NCBI GenBank assembly: GCA_022453515.1
Contig: JAJNNY010000001.1
Location: 806,001-870,000 of the forward strand
Origin: Astrocystis sublimbata
Taxonomy: Eukaryota > Ascomycota > Sordariomycetes > Xylariales > Xylariaceae
Direction: 5' to 3'
DNA: 64,000 nt
Below, in pieces: positions 10,801 through 24,288 of this stretch (position 1 is its first letter; the number at the start of each line of letters is the position of its first letter). A model generated the notes under the pieces. The model did no database searches. It was given only the letters and a program-made list of their open reading frames with translations, and had not been told where the DNA came from. The position numbers and the translations under genes were made by a program.

Positions 10801-13757
10801 AGCGCAGCAAAACTGGTGATACTTCCTGTATTGACTGAATCGTCTGACCAGTCAAAGGGCATCTCGAGTTCAAACAATTGTGCCCATTGGGTCCACCCCA
10901 TCCACTTTGCGATCAAGAGTAAAAGGGCGCGTAGGTCTACTATCCCGGGTGAGGTTGTGGTTGGCACCGTGATATTGAGTTTCTGCTCTTCAAGCAAGAG
11001 ATGCAAGCCTACGAAGATGTCGTGGGCGTGGCTGAACCGGGCTTGTTCATGAACGGTCACGGCAGTGGGTAGACTCCCGCCCGGCCCTTTAGTACCATCG
11101 ACGCTATGCGAAGACATATATGCCCAAGCCGCTCTCGTTTGTTGCTTAAGGAAACTAAATTGATCGGTATCAGAGCCTGTCTTGAAGAAGGACTGAGGCG
11201 AATCGTGTTCTTCCATCATCCACTGCCATGCATTTGCCTCCGCCCATGGAGGATGGGTTAATGAAGCTGGAGTCTCGTGCCCACACATCGCATCCCAATC
11301 GGAGAGATCAACGCGGGCGCCACTGCTAGATCGCAGAAAGCTTCGTGATCTTCTCCGTGGCGGCTGACTAGATTCGCTGGAGTTAATGCGTACTCCCAAA
11401 GCGAGATACATCATGAGAATTTGGATAACAATGGCAGTCCATTCTGACTCCGTCCCCTCAGGATTCTGTTCGCGATTCCACGCAATAATACCCCACCAAC
11501 CGGCAAGCAAATGGTCGTTAAATGGCGGTGGCAAAACCGAACGAAGGACACTGAGAATCCTGCGGACCAAAGGAGATGTAGGCTCAAGTTGTATGCGTAT
11601 TTGATGTAGCTCTAATTTGTCTCCATTCAGAACATCGACAACTCCACGCAGCTTTGAGTGTCGCATGCCTGCGATTTCACCCTTTACAGGTGTTATTGCT
11701 CTCCTTATGCCGACCTCTTTGTTAATAAGACTGCCGCGGTAGGCAAGGGTACGCATACTGGCGAGGTGCAACTTGTCTGGTAATGTTATAGGGGTAAAAT
11801 GACCCCAAGGGGCCTGCAAGCTAAGATGTCGTTGTCCATTGCTCGCTTGTGAGAGCATAAGAATCATGGATATTTCCCCGTCGACTATCTTGCAAGAGTC
11901 GATGACATCCTGGGCTTTTTTAACCTGACCGAACGTCAAGATAGGGACACTGGATTTTGCTGTGGCAGGTGCAGGTGTTGTTTGAAGTTGTACGTGGAGA
12001 GTGAGCAATTGTAGACGATTTTCCATCGGATCCTGTATTCCTACGAGGACTTGCTGACGCACTATAGTATCGGTGAGGAGTTGAGGTCCTGTCACGCAGA
12101 ACACTTTAGAATGCTTCAGAGCTGGCTGTTTTGAAAGAGAATACCGCACATTGCTGTTGTCAATGGGGATGGTATGGATCTTCGTGAAAAGCATTTCCTG
12201 TGCTAGACCGTCGAAGTCGTGATCGTCAAGACCCATGCTGTGAAACCCCTCGATGTCACCCCCAGATCGCAATTCTTCGAGGAGGGAGTCAACGGGCGCT
12301 TCCAGGAAAGTCCCGTGGGGATGGGTGCCCAGGGTATGATTTGCATGTGGACCGGGCGCAGCAAAAATGCCACTCGTCCGGATTCGCTGACTGCCATATG
12401 ATGTGTCTCTTCTGCCATGGGGATGGTTTGGTATTTGTGGCTGGTCAGCGAAGCCCGCTCTATCATGGGATGCTGACAAGTCGGCCCTGGCAAGCATCGA
12501 GCTAACGCGCCGCGACGTGCGGCGTGTCACGCCGGATTCCTGGTCGAGGCCCAACGATGACTCCAGTTTCTCCAAAGCTCGATCGTTTTTTTCGAGTCTC
12601 TCGCTCCTCCTTGGCCGTTTCCCCGGGAGCGGGGCACCAAAGCTCTCCTTGAAATTAGGCTGCAAAGGTGTAGTAGCACCACTCGGGAGGCCTGGTTGCA
12701 TGGAACTGCGACGAGGCCCGGACATCCTTCTTCCAGGTTTGCGTTTGGCGACAAAAGGATCACCGTTTGGAATGTAAGACAGTCGCCATATCGTATACAT
12801 GGAAGTTTCCTTGTTTGCCGTCACGGCGATGATGATCCTGTCATCGCGGCTCTCCTTGGCAGTGCCTGTCACGATTTCCTCGATATGAAGGATCTCTTCA
12901 GACTGGTCGAGAAAATAGGGCGACTTATCAGATTGCCTCCGGCGCTTGCCCTTTGTCGAGCGGTCTGGCTGTGTGATAACTAAGCCCAGATCCAGCAAAG
13001 GGTCAGTCAAGACGACGAGACGGGGCCAGTGAGAGTCGCTCTTGTCCTCGGTTATCTCCCATAAGTTATCTACCTGAGAGCTCAGTCTCAAGGGAAGAGC
13101 CTTGGGTTTTCCCAAGCCTTCGACGTTGAAAGTGGATTGCTGCGAGGCCCGCGTGGACACGGGGGATAACTGATTGGTGAGAAAGGAGTTCGGAGGGACA
13201 CGGGGGAACTTGAGACTAGTAGCGACTGAAATCTCAGCTCGATGTCTCCGCTGGATGACAACACCGTGGGGCGCTGCACAGGCGGATTCGACCTCGAAGG
13301 GCATATGGACGACATGGCTTGTGCCGTCGAGAAAGTAGACATGAGCCTGAGATTTGAGAAATACGACAAGAGCGCGCGACAAGGTGTGGCTGGATGCGCG
13401 TGTTTCTGATGTGGTTCTCTGGCCAGAGACGGGGAAGTAGGTGAGCAAGGCCTGGGTGATGGGCTCTTTCTCCAGTTTGAAGCCGAAGCACTTGCGGAAA
13501 ACGCATCCCCTGGACCATATGACGGCGTCTTTGGTCACCAGCAACTCGTCCTCGGCGTCGCCGTGAGAAGTGCGATCGATGGTGGTGTGCCACTCATAAG
13601 ACGACGGGGAGGGGTTCTCAGGCAAGAGTTCCTCCTGAATAGCATACTCGAGGGCGGTGGGCTGGTGCAGCCCAAGGGAGGTCACCGAAGCCATCTCGGC
13701 CGGGTTGAAGCCATTGGTTGGAGTTCCCAAGCGAAGCTGAACAGTCCTTTTGGCCAA
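7805..13757 (-). CDS. apc1: Anaphase-promoting complex subunit 1 (APC1/BimE)
   Basis: Two exons: 13757-10407 and 10354-7805. The intron has a GTAAGT donor and a TAG acceptor and lies in phase 0, giving 1966 residues, normal for fungal APC1. The protein is the largest scaffold subunit of the nuclear APC/C ubiquitin ligase, which targets cyclins and securin for degradation; the Aspergillus orthologue is bimE. Recognisable parts: the N-terminal LGLHQPTALEYAIQEELLP and VTKDAVIWSRGCVFRKCFGF segments, a basic probably disordered and phosphorylated region around residues 330-480, NASWDFNSLC just after the intron, and proteasome/cyclosome (PC) repeats between about residues 1340 and 1700 (TGIMGIGLLYCNS; LAAGFALGFINLGKG). 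PC repeats build the toroid that holds the other subunits. The gene is transcribed away from vps41 across an 892-base shared upstream region. I see no damage. Confidence 0.95.
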
Positions 13758-14649
13758 GTCTTGTCACGATCGATTAGTATGTGCAGATGTGACAGACTGT
13801 GAATAGGTAGCTGAGGTAGCGACAGGGATGATGAGCACTGTCCGCAGTCGTTTGGCGACGGGAGGTATCCAGACGCGGACAGCCCGCTGCAACTACGCTG
13901 TACCTACCTAGGCGTGCTAGGCGAGCTAAGTACCTCAGGTGCCCGTACCTGACCAATTGGGCGAGGCATTCAGGTCTGATTGGATGTTCCAGGCACTAAC
14001 GAAGAAGCATGGAGCTATCACATAGGTACTTAAGGACTTATCATTGGGTGTTAATACAGTGCGGAAAACTAATGGTTCCGCTTGCGTACTTCTCAAGCGA
14101 GTCTCCCCTTGAATTTCATCAGTATCAATCTTCTGTCCAGGTAACAAATAAATATATCAGAAAATGTCTCACATCTTACATCTCAAACTGAAAAGTGTGG
14201 GTAGATGAGAGTGAAGTTGGTGCGGATGAATGTACTTAAGTCACAGGAGCTTGGTAGGCGAGGTAGGGCCTTTGGAGGTAATCTGTACCCTCGCCGAGCC
14301 TCGCCTAGGTACTTCTTACTAAGTGCTTAGATACAAGGTTACTGTATAACTCGTCAAACGCACTGTCTCAGGAACGAACCCCTGCTCTCGTTGGAGCTAA
14401 GACCGCGGCACCACGCGCAGTGTGCAGATGCACGGCGATATGCCATATGGCAGTACCCGCCCCTGCTCTGACGTAGATAGGTACCCCAGCTCCAGCTCCT
14501 GACAGCTCGCACAGCTTCGAAGCCTCACCAGCTCTCCAACTTCCATCTTGGCCACCGATCGTACCCAATCCTAATCCAGGTCACCGAAGCGCACTGCTGC
14601 TGCCAAAAACTTGCAGTATGCTGCTTGTTCACATAAGTCGCAACTCGTC
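13758..14649. promoter_or_regulatory. Shared upstream region of apc1 (-) and vps41 (+)
   Basis: 892 bases between the two divergent start codons. No gene is supported. The region contains clusters of TACCTA/TAGGTA words at about 13906-13945 and 14308-14316 and pyrimidine-rich stretches closer to the vps41 start. It must carry both promoters. I cannot assign individual transcription-factor sites. Confidence 0.5.
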
Positions 14650-17600
14650 ATGACAGAGGCAAAGCCCGGAGCGGGCAAGAATGAGCAGCTTGATCCCATC
14701 AACATAACCTCCCACCCCGACCACACCGCTGTCGGTGCATATGCCCAGGGTGGCGATAGAGCCGACAACAGCGCCGCCGTAAAACGAGATGCAGATGGCA
14801 CGCAAGCAGACGGAGATGAAGGGAACGACGAGGTAGCGCACGAAGGCGACGACGGGGAAGCAGAAGACGAAGACGAAGACGAAGACGAAGACGGAGACGA
14901 AGACGACGACGAGGATGAAGAAGATGATGATGAGGACGACGACGATGACGATGACGATGAACCGAGGCTTAAGTATGCCCGTCTGACCCAGCACTTGGCA
15001 GCCGTCTATAGGAATGGCGACTCGACGAGTGCCTTTCTCGTCGCTGGCGACAAGATGATCGTGGGCACCCACAAAGGAAACGTCGTAAGGGCCCCCTGAT
15101 TCCCCCGACCTAGGTACCTTGCTGTGTTTTGACCAACATCAAAATGTTAACGAATACCTAGCACGTCGTTCAACTCCCCACGTTCCAGTCATTAATCGCC
15201 TACCATGCCCACGATACCTCCGTCACGAGTATCTCCATATCGCCCTATCCCCCACCCGCGGTGCCACCCACCCTGAAGCCCGAAGCCCTGGCCAAAGCTA
15301 CAGCGCAGACTGCGAGTCGCCCTTCGTCGCAGCACACCGAGTCATCACCTGCCCAACAGGCACGGAAACCCCGCGAGCTTCCACAAATCCCCAACCTGCC
15401 GTCGAACAATATATACATCGCCACATCATCCATGGATGGTCTTGTGCGAGTACAATCTCTGATCGATCTTAGAGACTGCCAGTTACGGAACTTTGCCCGC
15501 CCGGTGCAGGCTGTCGCTGTGTCGCCCGAGTTCAAGAGCGATCGGACATACCTGTCTGGTGGCCGTGCCGGGAACCTTGTCTTGACAGTTGGCGCACCGC
15601 AAGGACGAAGCACCTCGACTACTGTTGGTACGGCTGCCGCAGCCGCCTCAGGCTGGCTCGGTAGTGTAGGGTTGGGCGCCAATACGGGAAAAGACACTAC
15701 CCTCCACTCTGGCGAGGGGGCTATTGGCACCATCAAGTGGTCCTTATCTGGCAAATACGTTGTGTGGCTTAATGAGCACGGTATGAAGATCATGCGTACC
15801 AAACTGCATCTCGACAGCGCCGATGCGGAGGATGCCTGGAAACGCATCGGTCATATAGACCGTCCCCAAACTGAGGAATGGGAAGAGATGGCTGGGTTTT
15901 GGGAAGGGCGCGCTGAGTGGATTGATGATCAGGCCATCGGTAGCGATGACGATGACGTCAAGGGAGGTGGTGTTGCGGCAGCAATGTCGCCTGCTGCTTC
16001 ACGGCTTGCTTCGCAGTCGAAGGCCCACAGCAAGAGTATCGAACGACTCATAGTTGGATGGGGCGGCACCATCTGGATCATCCACGTACACCCAGGGAGT
16101 GGCAGCTCCAATAAGAACGGCGCAAAGAAGTCAATTGGCCGAGCAGAGATTGCAAAAATGTGAGTAAACTGAACGTGTTGTCTCAATCTCATAATCCTTT
16201 GCTAACAGTTTTTTATTTTCAGATTACGCATGGATTGTATTATTTCTGGCATTTCGTTATATACCCAAAATCTCCTTTTGGTTCTAGCTTATTGTAATCC
16301 CGAGGACGAAGAAGAACAGTATGATAAGGGCAAGAAAACACACAACGCGAAAGGCCACAACAAAAGCCTTTCGAAAACCTCCAGCGGCAGCGAGCCCTCC
16401 AGGGGTACCAAACATCGAAGAAACGCGCTGCAACCTGAGCTCAGACTCATTGATCTTGTCTCGCAAGCTGAGGTGGATAAAGATAGCTTGCCAGTCAACA
16501 ATTTCCAAGGTCTAACGTCGAATGATTACCACTTAGGCGTACTACCAGCCGGTAGAGTTGCCTCCGTAGCTGCATCAAGGGGTGCGTTGGAGGCGCTGGC
16601 CGGCTTTGGAAATGAAATGTGGAATGCTGCTATCAACCCGATCTCGCTTTTCAGCTCTGGCGCTAGTATCCGGAGCAAAACCAGTAGCGACACGACGTCG
16701 AGAGGTCATGTACGAGCTGGGCCCTCTTCATACCAAACAGCGCATCCAAATCTGGTGAAGCCAGGGGCGAAGCTCTTCATACACAGCCCCTACGACTGCA
16801 TATTAGCAACAAAGAGGGACCTAAGCGACCATCTTTCTTGGTTATTAGAGCGCGAAAAATACCAGAACGCATGGGAGCTTCTTGATGAGCATCCAGAAGT
16901 TTGGGCGGCGTCTGGAAAGTTTGACTCTGGTATTCCAACCTCACCCGACCGTGGGACCTCAATTACGGATGAATTCGGCGAGGAAGCTTCGGTTATTGAA
17001 CCTCAAATGCCATCCAACACCCCTGTTGAAAGAGAGAAGCAACGAATAGGCGAACTCTGGATACAGGAGCTTTTGGACGATGGTGACTGGGCTCAAGCCG
17101 CGAAAGTGGTGGCAATGGTAGTCAAAACGCCAGAACGATGGGAAAAGTGGGTGTATACATTCGCCGGAGCTAAAAGATTCGATGAGATCGTGGACTACAT
17201 CCCGTCGGAACGGATGCGCCCACCTATTCCTGGTACTATATATGAGATTGTACTCGCACATTACCTGCGAACGGACAAGCCTCGTTTCAAAGAGTTACTT
17301 GACCGCTGGGGCGTTGACCTTTTTAGTATCGAGGAAATCGCTACGGCGCTAGAAAATCAGCTCAAGTTCCGCGACGTTCGCCAAGACAGTATCGAGGATG
17401 GAGAGAAAGGGAGGGACTGGCATATCGTCATGGAAAGTCTTGCCCGCCTCCACGAAGCCGGCGGGAAATATCGAGAAGCATTGAAATGCTGCATCAAGCT
17501 TCAGGATGCGGACTCAGCAATGAGGTTAATAAGAGACAACCACCTTGCAGATGCCGTGGCAGACGACGTGGCCAGCTTCATTGCGCTTAGAGTGCCCGAA

Positions 17601-18857
17601 TCCCGCAGGAAAGAGATGAGCAGAGAAGAGCTTGCAGAGTCTACGTCAGAAGCGATAACATTGCTCGTGAACGAGACTCAACGGGGTCTAATCCAACTCG
17701 ACACTGTGGTAACGCAATTGGAGCAGAAGAAGTTGAACCTATATCTGTACTTCTATTTCCGTGGCCTGTGGCACGAATACCGAGAACAACAGGTCGACGA
17801 CACGATATCTCTCATCGATGATGAATTTGCAGACCTGGCCGTCCGCATTTTCGTTCTCTACGACCGTGAAATACTCATGGACTTTCTAAAGATCTCGACG
17901 TCCTACGTCTTTGAGAAGGCTGTACAGGAATGCGAGAATGCCAACTTCGTTCCGGAACTAGTCTATCTGTATTCCAAGACAGGGCAGATGAAACGAGCAC
18001 TGTATCTCATCATCGACAGGCTTGGCGACGTCTCCCAAGCCATTGCTTTCGCCAAGGAGCAAGACGATCCCGATCTATGGGAAGACCTACTCGAGTACAG
18101 TATGGACAAACCGCGTTTCATCCGAGGTCTTCTAGAGGAGGTGGGCACCTCCATCAATCCCATCACTCTTGTGCGGAGGATTCCCGAGGGTCTGGAAATC
18201 CCCGGACTCCGCGAGGGCTTGAAGCACATCATGAAAGAACACGAGATCCAATACAGCATCTCGTCAGGTGTGGCGCGTGTTCTCAGGTCAGAGGTCGTCG
18301 CTGCGCAGCGGCAGCTCCGTAACGGTCAACGCAAGGGGATCAAGTTCGACGTTGTGGTCCACTCTGCTGATCACGTGGACATTGAGGCGAAAGACGTTCC
18401 TCCCAAAACTGCGGCTTCTGGACTTGTATTGTCTGCTACAAGCACGCCGCGGACGAACGGGTCACACACTCCTGCTGCTTCTGAATCTGGAGCAAAGACG
18501 ACCACCACACCTGCCACTGCTACTAAACCAAACCAACAGCCTGATCACGACCATAGGGAGGCGCAGCCGGGCCATTGCGCGAAGTGCCACGATCCCTTCT
18601 CGGAATGGGAATCCGAGACTCTGGTCGGGTTTGCGTGCGGGCATGTATTCCACATCACGCACTTACTCGAGACACTGCATCCGGATCAGGATGTTGACCC
18701 CGCGATTACGGGGAATAATACCGATGCAGGACGATTGCGAGCGGGAAGATTCGTCGGAAGTAAAGTCACACATGCGAGGCTTTTGAGGGATCGCGTCGAG
18801 AGCGGATGTCCGGTGTGTAAGAGTAAGATTGATGTTGTTGGGCAGGTGTGTAGATGA
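14650..18857 (+). CDS. vps41: Vacuolar protein sorting protein 41 (HOPS subunit)
   Basis: Three exons: 14650-15084, 15162-16159 and 16223-18857, giving 1355 residues. All junctions keep the frame (GTAAGG...TAG; GTGAGT...CAG). VPS41 is the HOPS subunit that binds Rab7/Ypt7 and tethers late endosomes, AP-3 vesicles and vacuoles before fusion. Parts seen: an acidic Asp/Glu tract at residues 72-104, WD40-type propeller strands (LVAGDKMIVGTHKGNV; AYHAHDTSVTSISISPYPPP; YIATSSMDGLVRV), a long helical clathrin-heavy-chain-like repeat region (about residues 600-1180; EREKYQNAWELLDEHPEVW at its start), and a C-terminal RING-H2 (residues 1263-1343; C-x2-C ... CGHVFH ... CPVC). I chose ATG 14650 over the in-frame ATG at 14611 because relatives start close to the acidic region. 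The acidic tract is made of GACGAA-type hexamers and may vary in length. A glycosylation-free sequence and no signal peptide fit a cytosolic peripheral protein. Confidence 0.94.
14863..14960 (+). repeat. Acidic (GACGAA/GACGAC)n tract inside vps41 exon 1
   Basis: About 98 bases of imperfect GAC/GAA/GAT codon repeats encoding only Asp, Glu and one Gly. The frame is kept throughout, so it is a coding microsatellite rather than an assembly error. It precedes the beta-propeller and probably forms a disordered acidic spacer. Confidence 0.85.
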
Positions 18858-19526
18858 GTTGAGAATCGAGAGATGAAGATTAAGTACAGATTGTACAGTA
18901 CCGTAGCATTTAGTGGCGTTTGGGGGTTATATCAGGGTATAATTATTGGAATTTATTTAATTTTGAGCAACACAGAGAAGACCTTACATCTGTGTTTCGG
19001 GCTATTATCATCGCATGTGTGGGGATAGATACTGGAGATCTAAATTACATCATTGGTGATACTAAGTGCGTAGGTGAACTGGCTCCTGATTGCGTTTTGA
19101 CTTCCTTCTATGTTGTGTTAAGTTGCCAGAGGACCTGTCGTTGCAACGGCCAACTCTCGGCTATTTCGGCTGCAGGTATATCTCCAAAGTTCATTCACTA
19201 GAAGATGGGTTACATACTCCAGAATCCTGCAGGCACCACCAAATGACTAGCTGCTGAGACCATTTGAGAGTGTGACGCCCCCACGCCCCATTTACCGATG
19301 TTTCATTGTTTTCCATGTAGACAACGCCGGTCGAAGCAGGCTCTCAGAAGTGTCATCTGTCGCTGTCACGTTCGGGCAACCTACACAACACACTCAAGAA
19401 TCAACGAAACGATGTGTTTCGTCATAACATGAATCAACGTAATTATGTGATTGCAGCTGAGCATCTAAAGTTGAACCAGAAGGTCTTTCAAATACCAGCC
19501 CCTGCCCCTTACTCTACTTAAGAGCG
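18858..19526. other. Convergent 3' region between vps41 and the chitinase
   Basis: 669 bases between two stop codons facing each other. A 93-codon frame at 18920-19201 (+) has no family features. I see only 3' untranslated and intergenic sequence. Confidence 0.55.
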
Positions 19527-22500
19527 CTAATAGTCATCTTCCTCTGCAACATCGTACTCATACAACGCATGCTCGACCGATTTGGTAATCATGGCTTCAG
19601 CAACACCCAAGACTCGGGTTGCCATGTTGTAGACGGTGTTCAAAGTTGTAGAGGCAGGCTCAGGGGCTATAGTTAGGACAGTGCCAGTGTGTCCAGCCGG
19701 CGTTGTCGTAGCTTGAACTATTGGCGGCGACGTCTCGTGGGCGTTGATGACAGGAAGGGACGCAACTCCCAAAGCCTCCAATTCCCGTGAGCACTCCTCG
19801 TCTGCGCATTTGAGCAGACCAAAATCTTCGAGCAACTCCTCATCCGTGATCCGCCGCGACGTGTTTCCCTGGTCAACATAGATGTCATCGGGCTGGATAT
19901 CTCGCTTGTCCCACCCTGGCTGGTTCACCTTGTTATTGGTGAACTGCGGCCCTGGCGGCGCGGGGTAATACTGTGTATACATCTTTCGCGGCTGGTTGGC
20001 CACGCGGTTGTACCACGGGTCATTGAAGTTGAGTGCAAATCCGGGATCGTCGACCAGTGTTTCTGGCCAGCACGGGTTGTCCGGGATCCCCTGATCGACG
20101 AGGTTGGGCATGTTGCTGAAATGCAAGTTGAGCACGGTGTCGACGACCTGGACCGTCTCGATCCAGACCTCTGTGTTACGGCCCTGGCACGCAATCTCAA
20201 TGTGGTCCATGGTCGCACGACCTACGGTTTCAATCGAGACCTGCTTCGGACAAAGCCTGAACAAACTTCCTGCTCGACCGTTCTCATCGCCTGGGCTAAA
20301 GCGAATCCACACGTTTCTATCGCGCGCTTGCCAGATGGCTGCGGGCGGAAACTCGTCACGCTCGCAGTCGACGTTCTGTGCTCGCATCCATCCGTTCACC
20401 CAGTCTGTGTGATGGGACTTCGAATATGAGTTCCTTATCTCCCGAATATTGCCCAACTGAATAGGCCGCTCGTTGACACAGGTTATATTCGATAGTGCTG
20501 GCCTCCGACTGATGACAGAACTGTAATGCAAGCACGCCTGGCTATAGTCGCTGTAATCGCAAGTGCTCCGTCTGACCATCTCTCTTGGCTGCAGACTTCT
20601 GGTCACGGTAATAACGTGGTCCCTCAAGCGCTTGACCAGTCGCGTGTTTCTCCTCGTGCAGCTTTTCGTCTTGCCCGATGGCTTGGTTGGACTGGCCGAC
20701 TTGCCGCGATCTTTCTTGGTTGTAAGTGGCTTGTCGAGCTTTACGTCGTACTCTTTTCCCCTGAATTTGAAAACCGATTTGCCTGCTTTGGAGATGCCCT
20801 TTGCGCACAGGTTGGCTAGGGCTGGAACTGCCGCTTGAACAGCTAAGCGGATGATCCAACCTGGAGAACCCCCTTTGTGTTAGTGCGTAATCTGAGGGTC
20901 AAATTTGTGAAAAGTCACTTACCGACAAAAGGTATGAATGTCAACGGCGTCAATGCTGCTGTGATAGCGACTCTACAGAATGCCTTCGCGGCAAGCTCCA
21001 ACGCGGCAGTTTCTGCAGCTTCTATGGCGAGGTCCTTGGCGCGGTCTTTGAACTCGTCCTGGACCTGTTCCTTGGTAATAGGTGGCTTAAACCCGGCACA
21101 ACAGTAACTCTGAGTGCCTCCTGTAAAACTTTGGTCCTCAGTATCTGAATGATGATTTGTGTTTTGGGTGATTTCGGTCTCTCCCTCGGAGCATCCACCT
21201 GAGCAGACGAGTCCGAGACCACGATAGCCGCGCCATTTGCATACACCCATGATAGCGCCCTTGGCACAACATAGACGACGGAATTCACCCTTGACACACC
21301 GATCCATAGTAGAGAGCTGGCCGGGCTGCCCATTCATCTGAGAAGCTTCATGATCACCAGGACTGCACTTCTCGCCGCACTTGGTCGTATAGCATACACC
21401 TTGAGCGGCCTGATCCTGGTAGAGGCTCTCTGCGTCGGAGATCTCGTCTTCAGTCCACTCACTAGGATAGTTTATGCTTTTCGCGCTTTGATCAATTTGG
21501 TCAATGGCCCAGACCATGAGTCCACCTATAAGGATAGTCCTCAAGTAAGTCACAATGCAGTGCCGGCGTTCTATTCGGATAAGAGATTCACTCACCTCAG
21601 CACCGGGAATTGGCAAACTCTTTCTTCTGTTTCAAAGTTTCTTGATCATCGTATGATACCCATTGGTCATTATCCCAAGTGATCCCTTAATGACACTAGT
21701 CAGTAAACTCACTAAATTTCCAACCCAACGTGTTTGGATCGGGGGACTCGGAGATACGGACATTTTACGCCCGCCTTTGTATCATGAACAGGCTTCAGAT
21801 TCTTCTCGGCGATGATTTCATTAATCTCTTGGAGTGTGAGAATTCCTGAAGCTTTGGAACAGCGACCCTCTTTAGCTCCATCAGAGAACTCGCACACTCC
21901 GTTGGGCTTGTTGCAATTGGGATCTGAGAGTGTGAATGATCGCCCGTAATCTGTAAACGTAACATGAGCTAAGGACACCATCGGATATATGGGTTGATAT
22001 TCTTACAGCCTTGACCCAGCACTAGTTTCTCGGGTTTCACGCCAGCTCGCCAGATCAGGTCTAAGCCGAGATCGATCTCAGTGATATTGGTGTGCGTACC
22101 AACTTTCGGTCCAATGGCTTTCGATGCAGCGTCCCAAACACCGTGGAGGTCATACGACATGAGGTTAAACCAGTTCACGGAGGACTGGTGCTTGGCTAGT
22201 TCAAAGTGTTGTAAGTACCAGTACGATGCTGGTAATGTGATGGTGTATCCGTATCTGGACCCAAACGCCGCCTTTATATCCTGTGAGAGGAGGACAAAGT
22301 TGGCCGAATCTTCAGGACGGCCGCCTCTGTCGTCTTTTTACAGTTAGAGAAGGAAGGATGCGGCTTAGACGATACCCCTGGGGATTGTACTGACCTGCAG
22401 ATGGGTATTCCCAGTCCAGGTCCATGCCGTCGAAACCATAAGTGTCCATGAACTTGATAGCGTTATTTATGAACGTTTTTCGATTGGCCGACGTGCTTGC

Positions 22501-23498
22501 CATGTTACTGAAAGCAAGCTGATATGGACCAGCTAGTAACGTAGACTCATTGTCAGTTCAAGAAATAGGGGCAATTAGAAAAATTAACATCTGACCAAGG
22601 AGGTACTCACGATCATTGAACGACCACCCACCCACACTCACCCATGTCTGAAGCCCAGGTTTCTTTTCCTTGAGCTTGGTAAATCGATGGAGTAGTCCGC
22701 CAACGTTTTTATCCATAGGTAGAAATTGAAAATTGTTGGCATCGAAGAACACAAAGGCAAAGTTGATGTGAGTAAATCCATTGAGATTCAAATCCTCGGG
22801 CGACACAGACTGGCAAGTTCGCGTGTTCGCCCAAGTCTCATAGTAGCCGATGTTCCTTTCATCTACACTGCCCCCGTTCTTACCGCAAGACGGCCGTGTG
22901 ACATCGCCGCAACTTCCAAAGCCCTTCTGGCAGCCTTTACCGCAAAAGGTTTCGATAGAGCCGCAAAAGCTTGGTTCGGGTCAGACTGAAAAGATACAGT
23001 AATACAATACGCTAAGAGGGAGATACACAATCTGCAAGGGAAAATACTCACCCAAATTCAGAGCAACAGACATTGAGAGGGCAGTTCTGCTTCCCTGGCA
23101 CTCCGTATTGGCCGCACTCAGCTTTTGCATTGCAGTTGGACGAACAGTTTCCGGCGCCGCATTCCGTAGGCGAATAGCCACATAGTCCATTATTCTTTGC
23201 GAGTTAGTCAACTCAGTCCGTTATGTCTGCTGATTCAAAGGATCCCTCGACTCACTTTACCACAGCAAGCTCCATTAGGACAGGGTGTCTCATCATTGCA
23301 GGTGCCGATCGGCAGATCAAGCGCTTCTGCTGGAATATCTGTCCGAAGAAGAGCGAAAGCAGAGTTGAGGTTGAAATAGGATGGGGAGACTTGCTCCACG
23401 GCGGTGGCGTTAGCCAAGGTGCTGTTTTGACATGTTGCGTCTCTCGCGAACAGCCATACTGCCAATAACAGACTGTTGGCTGAGAGAGAGAAACGCAT
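19527..23498 (-). CDS. Secreted CBM18-GH18 chitinase, subgroup C (killer-toxin-like), with one in-frame TGA
   Basis: Nine exons: 23498-23256, 23194-23052, 22969-22611, 22532-22395, 22324-22007, 21950-21762, 21685-21596, 21525-20923 and 20860-19527 (about 1138 residues). A signal peptide ([18 protein letters not shown]) is followed by a hevein-type chitin-binding domain over residues 65-130 ([13 protein letters not shown] ... CCSEFGFCGS) and a GH18 barrel from about residue 165 ([21 protein letters not shown]). The catalytic motif DGMDLDWE sits at residues 283-290 with Glu290 as acid/base, and [10 protein letters not shown] and ITWDNDQW follow. A long cysteine-containing C-terminal half of unknown fold ends the protein. 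This layout defines subgroup C chitinases, which resemble the K. lactis killer toxin chitinase subunit and act on fungal or self cell wall. Oddity: with the strong GTGAGT donor at exon 7, the codon between Cys and GGLMVWA is TGA (21599-21597, codon 493). A weaker donor at 21603 with acceptor at 21540 gives an in-frame product lacking the stop. Several donors are weak (GTCCGT after exon 6). Confidence 0.85.
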
Positions 23499-24288
23499 TG
23501 TGACAAGGTTGAAGATGTGAAGGAAACACCGGATGCGCACCCAATACTGACTTGTCTAGAAACGCAACCACGGGGCGAGATTCTGCAGGCGGATGATATA
23601 CATTTGATAACACGGCACAAAATACCCAGTGCCTTCGGGGTCCTCTACAGATGGTCCCCGAAATGTGGTATGCATGTTGCTGTCGTCCTATTCTCTTGGC
23701 CCTAGCCTGCCTCTGTCACAGTCACAGACGCTACCGTCCCAACAAACTTGCAAGGTTGAATTTGTGATATCGACATGTGATGAATGCTGTCAGCTTATTA
23801 TCGAGTCTAGATTGAGGTCTTTCAGAAATTTTGCAGAGTTTACCACTATCTAATGAGGAGCAAGGGTAGGATTGTTGCGAGGTCGTCGCGAGCGTGCATC
23901 CCGCTGAGATGATACCAAGAACTAAGCTGACACATGTTTCGCAGGAGGATGCGCCGAGACTATAGCCTGACCAATCGTGGTTTCTCAAAACGATTTTATT
24001 GTGACATCGGGAACGTTGCGATGCTAGGGGTAAGCACCGAAAAAGGCATTATAAGAGAGGGGGAACTTAAACTATTACTTTCATCGCGGCAGATGCCATG
24101 CGCTATGGTTGATGGCATGATGCTCACCTCATATCGAGGACCGTAGACCTACAGCGATCTCTTAATTTCCCTGCACTCTGCATTACCTATAGGATACCCT
24201 CAAGATTTTCCTTATAGCCTGCTTTGTGCTCAACAACCCTTCGACTGATGAAGGGACAACCCCTTTTGATTTTCGTTCCAAAGTCTAC
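23499..24288. promoter_or_regulatory. Shared upstream region of the chitinase (-) and LysM gene (+)
   Basis: 790 bases between divergent start codons of two secreted chitin-related proteins. The arrangement suggests co-regulation from a common control region. I see no open frame with coding character and cannot assign specific binding sites. Confidence 0.5.

Noticed and set aside
14629..15072. 147-codon minus-strand frame over vps41 exon 1
   Set aside because: The reverse of the Asp/Glu codon tract reads as Val/Ile/Phe and mimics a membrane protein; vps41 explains the DNA.
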